Below, in pieces: positions 59,280-64,000 of a DNA stretch of 64,000 nt (positions are counted from its first letter, which is position 1; each line of letters begins with the position of its first letter). Position numbers and translations under genes: made by a program. The notes under the pieces are model-generated. The model saw only the letters and a list, made by a program, of their open reading frames with translations, was not told the origin of the DNA and did no database searches. The DNA is from UBA940 sp031547885 (GTDB lineage Bacteria; Bacteroidota; Bacteroidia; Bacteroidales; Rikenellaceae): positions 372,001 through 436,000 of the forward strand of contig JAVBRO010000001.1 of NCBI GenBank assembly GCA_031547885.1, in the 5' to 3' direction.

Positions 59280-61115
59280 TTATTTCGTTTCTGTTGCGAT
59301 CTGCTGCATTTCAATAAGGCGTGCGTACATGCCCCGGCAGGCCATCAGTTCGTCGTGGCGCCCCTGCTCGACTATGCGCCCCTGGTCGACGACGATGATC
59401 CAGTCGGCGTTGCGTATGGTGCTCAGGCGGTGTGCGATCACGAGCGACGTGCGTCCCGCGAGCAGCGAATCGAGCGCATCCTGCACCAGTTTTTCGCTCT
59501 CGGTGTCGAGCGCCGAAGTGGCTTCGTCGAGGATGAGGATATCGGGATTTTTCAGCACTGCGCGTGCGATGCTTATTCTCTGCCGCTGTCCGCCCGATAG
59601 TTTCATGCCGCGGTCGCCGATATTGGTTTCGTAGCCGGCCTCGGTCTCCATAATAAAGTCGTGGGCGTTGGCGACCTTCGCTGCACGCACCACATCCTCC
59701 GGCGAGGCATCGGGAACCCCGAGTTTTATATTGTTGGCTATCGTGTCGTTGAACAGCACCGTCTCCTGCGCCACCATGCCGAGGTGGGCGCGGATGCTCT
59801 CCATGCGGTAATCCCTGATATCCGTCCCGTCGATCAGTACGGCTCCCTGCCGCGGATCGTAGAAACGCGGCACGAGGTCCGACAGGGTCGATTTCCCGCC
59901 GCCGGATGGTCCCACCAGCGCCACCGTTTCGCCTTTCTTTATGCGGAAGCTCACACCCCGGATTATCTCGCGCTCCTCGTAGCTGAAATGCACGTCGCGG
60001 AACTCTATCTCTTCATCGAACGAGCCCATTTTCCGCGCGTCCGGCCTGTCGGTTATTCCGTTGGGGGTGTCTAAAAGCCCGAAGATGCGATCGCCCGCCG
60101 CAATGCCCTGGTTGATAGTGGCGAATCCGTCGGCAAAAGCGCGCACGGGACGGGTTATCTGTGAAAAAATGGCGACGTAAGCGATGAATTCGGCCCCCTG
60201 GAGTTCGCCGCTGAACACCAGCGTCGCGCCGAATATCAGTATTATGGCGACGGCCATTATGCCCAGGAATTCGCTCATGGGCGATGCCAACTGCTGCCGG
60301 CGCGCCATCGAACTGGATATCCTTGAAAAGATATCGTTCATCGTGCGGTATTTCTTCGTGGAGTACCCTTCGGCGTTGTAGCTCTTGATTATCTTGATGC
60401 CCGAAAGCGATTCGTCGAGCTGGCTCACCATATTGCCGAGTTCGTCCTGCGCGGCCTTTGCGGGTTTGCGCAGCCTTTTGACGATAAACCCTATGACGAA
60501 CGCCACCATGGGAAGGAATATCGCGGCAAAAACGGTCAGTTTCCACGATATGCCGATCATCACCGCAAGGTAGGCGACGATGAGGAACGGTTCGCGGAAG
60601 ATCACCTGCATGGTGCTCGAAATGGTTGCCTGCACCATCTGTGCGTCGGACGAGAATTTCGATATGATGTCCCCCTTGCGCTCGTTGCTGAAATAGCCCA
60701 CATTGAGCGACATCACCTTGTCGTACATCCGGTTGCGCATGTTGCGCAGCGCATTGATGCGCAGGTTTTCGATCGTGTACTGCCCCAGGTAGCGCGATAG
60801 GTTGCTTATCAGAGCGCTGAAGACCAGAACCGCCGCTATCGCGACCAGGATATCGACGGGGTCGTACGCCGTCCCGTATATCTTGTAGATGAGGTAGCTG
60901 AGCGTTTCCTGCAGATAGGATGCCTTGAATGCGAACGCAGGCATCTGGGTGACTATCAGCGCCTCGTCGGGATTGAACAGGATGTTGAGGATGGGAATGA
61001 CCAGCACGAAATTCATCACATTGAATATCGCGTATAGGAGCGTGTAGAAAAAGTATGGTATGGCGTACTTTTCGAGCGGTTTTCCGAATTTCAGCAGCTT
61101 CCAGTATGTGTTCAT
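59280..61115 (-). CDS. ABC exporter, MsbA-like (fused permease and ATPase)
   Basis: 611 residues. The membrane part (about 20-320) has six helices, and the ATPase has Walker A GPSGGGKST, the LSGGQRQRISIARAVL signature and Walker B ILILDEATSALD. It probably moves lipid A or a related lipid. It is the first gene of a unit with the lamin-tail lipoprotein, with promoter TATATTTG at 61135-61142. Confidence 0.9.
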   Translation of the reverse strand: MNTYWKLLKFGKPLEKYAIPYFFYTLLYAIFNVMNFVLVIPILNILFNPDEALIVTQMPAFAFKASYLQETLSYLIYKIYGTAYDPVDILVAIAAVLVFSALISNLSRYLGQYTIENLRINALRNMRNRMYDKVMSLNVGYFSNERKGDIISKFSSDAQMVQATISSTMQVIFREPFLIVAYLAVMIGISWKLTVFAAIFLPMVAFVIGFIVKRLRKPAKAAQDELGNMVSQLDESLSGIKIIKSYNAEGYSTKKYRTMNDIFSRISSSMARRQQLASPMSEFLGIMAVAIILIFGATLVFSGELQGAEFIAYVAIFSQITRPVRAFADGFATINQGIAAGDRIFGLLDTPNGITDRPDARKMGSFDEEIEFRDVHFSYEEREIIRGVSFRIKKGETVALVGPSGGGKSTLSDLVPRFYDPRQGAVLIDGTDIRDYRMESIRAHLGMVAQETVLFNDTIANNIKLGVPDASPEDVVRAAKVANAHDFIMETEAGYETNIGDRGMKLSGGQRQRISIARAVLKNPDILILDEATSALDTESEKLVQDALDSLLAGRTSLVIAHRLSTIRNADWIIVVDQGRIVEQGRHDELMACRGMYARLIEMQQIATETK

Positions 61116-61134
61116 TCCATCGATGGTTGAACGG

Positions 61135-61142
61135 CAAATATA
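61135..61142 (-). promoter_or_regulatory. -7 element of the ABC exporter gene
   Basis: Minus-strand TATATTTG is 20 nt before the start codon. Confidence 0.6.
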
Positions 61143-61152
61143 GTAAAAAAAG

Positions 61153-61241
61153 TCATGAGTTATGAGTCATGAGTCATGAGTCATATGTAAACCAACGGTT
61201 TTACTTGTATTTTTCGTCTTTCACTTTTCACTTTTCACTTA
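61153..61241. repeat. TCATGAG and TTTCACT short tandem repeats
   Basis: GTCATGAGTTATGAGTCATG and further TCATGAG units (61153-61185), then TTTCACTTTTCACTTTTCAC at about 61219-61240, fill the divergent gap between the ABC exporter and trpS. Confidence 0.7.
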
Positions 61242-61248
61242 TCTTGGG

Positions 61249-61256
61249 TATCTTTG
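61249..61256 (+). promoter_or_regulatory. -7 element of trpS
   Basis: TATCTTTG is 30 nt before the trpS start at 61286. Confidence 0.6.
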
Positions 61257-61285
61257 CGTTTTGCGAAGACATTTAACATTCAACT

Positions 61286-62275
61286 ATGGACACAGTTTTA
61301 AGCGGCATACGCTCGACCGGACAGCTGCACCTGGGGAACTACTTCGGGGCGCTGCGCAATTTTATAAAGATGCAGCACGAGGCCCGCTGCTTCTTTTTCA
61401 TCGCCGATTATCATTCGCTGACCACGCATCCCGATCCGTCGGTACTGCATGGTAATGTGAAGAACGTGCTTTCGGAGTACCTCGCCGCAGGGCTGGACCC
61501 GAACGTGGCGACGATCTACGTGCAGAGCGACGTTCCGCAGGTGACCGAACTTTCGCTGCTGCTCTCGATGCACGCCTACGTGGGCGAACTCGAACGCACG
61601 GCGTCGTTCAAGGAGAAGATACGCAAGCACTCCGACAACGTGAACGCGGGCCTTCTGACCTATCCGGTGCTGATGGCCGCCGACATCCTGCAGCACCGCG
61701 CCGACAAGGTTCCCGTGGGCAAGGACCAGGAACAGCACCTCGAAATGACGCGCCTATACGCCCGCCGTTTCAATTCGTTCTACAAGACGGAGTATTTCCC
61801 CGAACCTCAGGCCTACAATTTCGGGACGGAACTTGTGAAGGTCCCGGGCCTGGACGGCAGCGGCAAGATGGGCAAGAGCGAGGGCAACGGACTCTACCTT
61901 TCGGACCCCGACGACGCGATCCGCAAGAAAGTGATGCGCGCCGTGACCGATACCGGCCCCGTCGAGCCGAACCAACCGATGGCCGAACCGATCCGGAACA
62001 TCTTCACGCTCCTGAAACTTGTCTCGACGCCCGATACTGTGAAACATTTCACCGACGCATACAACCGCTGCGAGATCCGTTACGGCGACCTGAAAAAGCA
62101 GCTTGCCGAAGATATAATAAAGGTCATCGCCCCCATCCGCGAACGCATCGCCGAGATCAAGGCCGACGACGCATACCTGCACCGCGTGACGAAGGATGGT
62201 GCCGAAAAAGCACGCGAAAGCTCCTCGAAAACCCTCGCCGAAGTGCGCGAAATAATGGGAATCCACAAATTCTAA
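61286..62275 (+). CDS. trpS: Tryptophan--tRNA ligase
   Basis: 329 residues, class I synthetase. The HIGH-type motif is QLHLGNYFGAL and the KMSKS-type motif is SGKMGKSEGNG. Size and order fit the bacterial TrpRS. It is followed by a ClC-type gene after 42 nt with a REP-like motif between them. Confidence 0.96.
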   Translation: MDTVLSGIRSTGQLHLGNYFGALRNFIKMQHEARCFFFIADYHSLTTHPDPSVLHGNVKNVLSEYLAAGLDPNVATIYVQSDVPQVTELSLLLSMHAYVGELERTASFKEKIRKHSDNVNAGLLTYPVLMAADILQHRADKVPVGKDQEQHLEMTRLYARRFNSFYKTEYFPEPQAYNFGTELVKVPGLDGSGKMGKSEGNGLYLSDPDDAIRKKVMRAVTDTGPVEPNQPMAEPIRNIFTLLKLVSTPDTVKHFTDAYNRCEIRYGDLKKQLAEDIIKVIAPIRERIAEIKADDAYLHRVTKDGAEKARESSSKTLAEVREIMGIHKF

Positions 62276-62300
62276 GCCGGAACGCCGGCGGCGGTTTAAT
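62276..62300 (+). repeat. REP-like GC-rich motif
   Basis: GCCGGAACGCCGGCGGCGGT directly after the trpS stop codon. Confidence 0.6.
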
Positions 62301-62317
62301 TTATCCCATCCGGAAAA

Positions 62318-64000
62318 ATGTCGAAAACAAGGCTGTACGAACGATTATACATAAGGTTCCTGAATCTGACGCGGAGGCTTACCGACCGGCAGATGATGAT
62401 GATATTGGCCTGTATCGTGGGTCTGCTGGCGGGGCTTGGGACTTATGTTTTCGAACAGCTGCTGCACGGCATCAAGTGGGCGCTCACAAGCTGGTTCAAC
62501 GTCGAGTCAGCGAGCTGGCTATACCTCGTCTATCCGGCGGTGGGGATCATCCTGGTCTCGCTTTTCGTAAAGTACATCGTCAAGGACGAGATATCGGAAG
62601 GCGTCACGCGGGTACTGTACGCCATGTCGAAGAAGAATTCGCGCATCAAGCCGCACAACATGTGGACTTCGATCGTGGGGGGTGCGACTACTATAGGTTT
62701 CGGCGGATCGGTCGGACCCGAGGCTCCGATAGTGTTGACCGGTGCGGCGATCGGGTCGAACGTAGGCCGCTGGGCGCGGCTCAACTACAAGCAGACCACG
62801 CTGCTCTTGGGCTGCGGGGCCGGGGCTGCCATCGCGGCCATTTTCAAGGCGCCGATCGCGGGTCTGATCTTCGTGTTGGAGATACTGATGCTCGAAATGA
62901 CCGCCGTGTCGATCATCCCGCTGCTGCTGGCGACCATTTCGGCGACGACGCTGGCGCTCGCCCTGCGCGGATTCGACCCCATAATCGCCGTGCGTGTGCC
63001 CGAGATATTCAAGATCGGGAATATACCCATGTATATGGTGCTGGGAGTGGCCTGCGGACTGGTTTCGTATTACTTCACCTCGGTAAATTCGGCGATGGTG
63101 CGGTTCTTCCAGCGCTTCAACAAGATATGGTACAAGTGGCTGATAGGGGGTGCGGTCCTGGGTGTACTGCTGTTTCTCTTTCCGCCTCTGTACGGCGAGG
63201 GTTACGAATCGTTCGGCGAGCTGATGCACGGACGCATGGACACGCTTTTCGAGAACTCGCTTTTCTACCAATACCGCGCAATTCCCTGGGCAATAATCAT
63301 CTACCTGCTTGCGATATTGTTTTTCAAAGTGATCGCAATGGCCACTACCAACGCCGCGGGGGGGGTGGGCGGGACGTTCGCGCCGTCGCTTTTCGTTGGG
63401 GCGTTCACAGGGGCGAGCATCGCGTTCTTCTGCAACTATGTCTTCGGAATGGACCTTCCGCTCATTTCGTTCACGCTCGTGGGGATGGCCGGGGTGATGA
63501 CGGGTGTGATGAAAGCCCCGCTGACCTCGATATTCCTCATCGCCGAGCTTTCCAACGGCTACGGGCTGTTCATCCCGCTGATGATCGTTGCCGCAATTTC
63601 CTTTGTGATAGACTATTACCTCGACCCCGACTCGATCTACACCAAACAACTGCGCCAGCGCGGAGAACTGCTTACCCACAACAAGGACCAGTCGGTGTTC
63701 GTATTCCTGCAGCTCGACAAGCTGATGGAGACCGACTTCCTGAAGATCGACAAGAGCTACACGCTGGGCGACCTGGTGAAGATAATCTCGAAGGCGCGGC
63801 GCAATATTTTTCCGGTCGTGGACGAGAACGACTACCTGATAGGCATCGTGCAGTTGGACGACCTTCGCCAGGACATGTTCCTGCCTGAGAAGTATGGGAC
63901 GCCGATCATCAGCTACATGATCCAGCCGCCCGACCGCATCCTGCCCAACGAGCAGGTGAACAGCGTTCTGGAGCGTTTTGACGAGGCCGGGACCTGGATG
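62318..64000 (+). CDS. ClC-type chloride channel/transporter with CBS domains, 3' truncated by the window
   Basis: The frame from ATG at 62318 (MSKTRLYERLYIRFLNLTRR) is open to the window end, at least 561 residues. The membrane part has the selectivity loops GFGGSVGPEAP (about 125-135, with the gating Glu), GAGAAIAAIFKAPIAG and GGVGGTFAPSLFVGA. Two cytoplasmic CBS repeats begin at about 470. The family exchanges chloride or fluoride for protons or conducts anions. The C-terminus is not in the window. Confidence 0.9.
   Translation, partial: MSKTRLYERLYIRFLNLTRRLTDRQMMMILACIVGLLAGLGTYVFEQLLHGIKWALTSWFNVESASWLYLVYPAVGIILVSLFVKYIVKDEISEGVTRVLYAMSKKNSRIKPHNMWTSIVGGATTIGFGGSVGPEAPIVLTGAAIGSNVGRWARLNYKQTTLLLGCGAGAAIAAIFKAPIAGLIFVLEILMLEMTAVSIIPLLLATISATTLALALRGFDPIIAVRVPEIFKIGNIPMYMVLGVACGLVSYYFTSVNSAMVRFFQRFNKIWYKWLIGGAVLGVLLFLFPPLYGEGYESFGELMHGRMDTLFENSLFYQYRAIPWAIIIYLLAILFFKVIAMATTNAAGGVGGTFAPSLFVGAFTGASIAFFCNYVFGMDLPLISFTLVGMAGVMTGVMKAPLTSIFLIAELSNGYGLFIPLMIVAAISFVIDYYLDPDSIYTKQLRQRGELLTHNKDQSVFVFLQLDKLMETDFLKIDKSYTLGDLVKIISKARRNIFPVVDENDYLIGIVQLDDLRQDMFLPEKYGTPIISYMIQPPDRILPNEQVNSVLERFDEAGTWM

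Overview
The window looks like a chromosomal contig from a member of the Bacteroidales, most probably Alistipes or another Rikenellaceae. The reasons are moderately GC-rich coding sequence, many promoters of the Bacteroidota type (TAnnTTTG at -7, TTG or TTTG at about -33), numerous lipoproteins with a short lipobox signal, a succinylornithine-type transcarbamylase, a Na+-pumping methylmalonyl-CoA decarboxylase cluster, and Bacteroidota-specific families (DUF4254, DUF4294, DUF6712). The genus is an inference; no rRNA or tRNA gene was seen.

Layout. 1-2.4 kb: a frameshifted lipoprotein gene, then rplY-pth-S4 protein. 2.5-12.4 kb: a minus-strand, phage-derived cassette (tail-like proteins, ClpP-like prohead protease, major capsid protein, portal protein, DUF6712, holin) with no visible terminase, integrase, repressor, tape measure or endolysin. 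12.5-24.7 kb: envelope lipoproteins, SPOR protein, menaquinone methyltransferase, Lol-type permease, SDR, zinc protease, PAP2 phosphatase, transcarbamylase, M48 protease, and the operon mce / mmdA / OadG-lamin-tail / biotin carrier / oadB. 25-35 kb: rubrerythrin, recO, an AraC regulator followed by two duplicated small beta-barrel genes, an alpha/beta hydrolase with a membrane-attached Mur-ligase homologue, folB, and a LysM glucosaminidase. 35-46 kb: an AT-rich lipoprotein pair (one a zincin with a C7 frameshift), DUF4254-GT9, gcvH, ORF6N protein, mdh, and a large protease/propeller/barrel outer-membrane protein with GNAT and SUI1 upstream. 46-64 kb: SLOG protein, YtxH/holin-X stress-type operon, flotillin-NfeD, DUF4294, FlK-like thioesterase, a MITE-like element, CNNM transporter, LRR lipoprotein plus fucosidase, PPi-type phosphofructokinase, ABC exporter plus lamin-tail lipoprotein, trpS, and a ClC channel that runs off the right edge.

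How the genes fit together: this is an anaerobic gut commensal chromosome with propionate-pathway energy conservation (mce, mmdA, oadB/G, biotin carrier; mdh), peroxide defence (rubrerythrin), envelope biogenesis and host-glycan use (fucosidase). The most unusual item is the capsid-forming cassette: every gene is intact, yet the functions needed for an autonomous phage are missing, and a highly structured 131-bp element sits inside it. Several families of short dispersed repeats decorate the intergenic spaces: a GC-rich REP-like motif (about ten copies), a longer repeat of about 80-100 bp (four copies), and tandem heptamer-like arrays, including fourteen perfect copies of ATTCGTA. Two genes carry frameshifts that one extra base in a homopolymer would repair, so either the assembly has indel errors or the genes are phase-variable or decaying.
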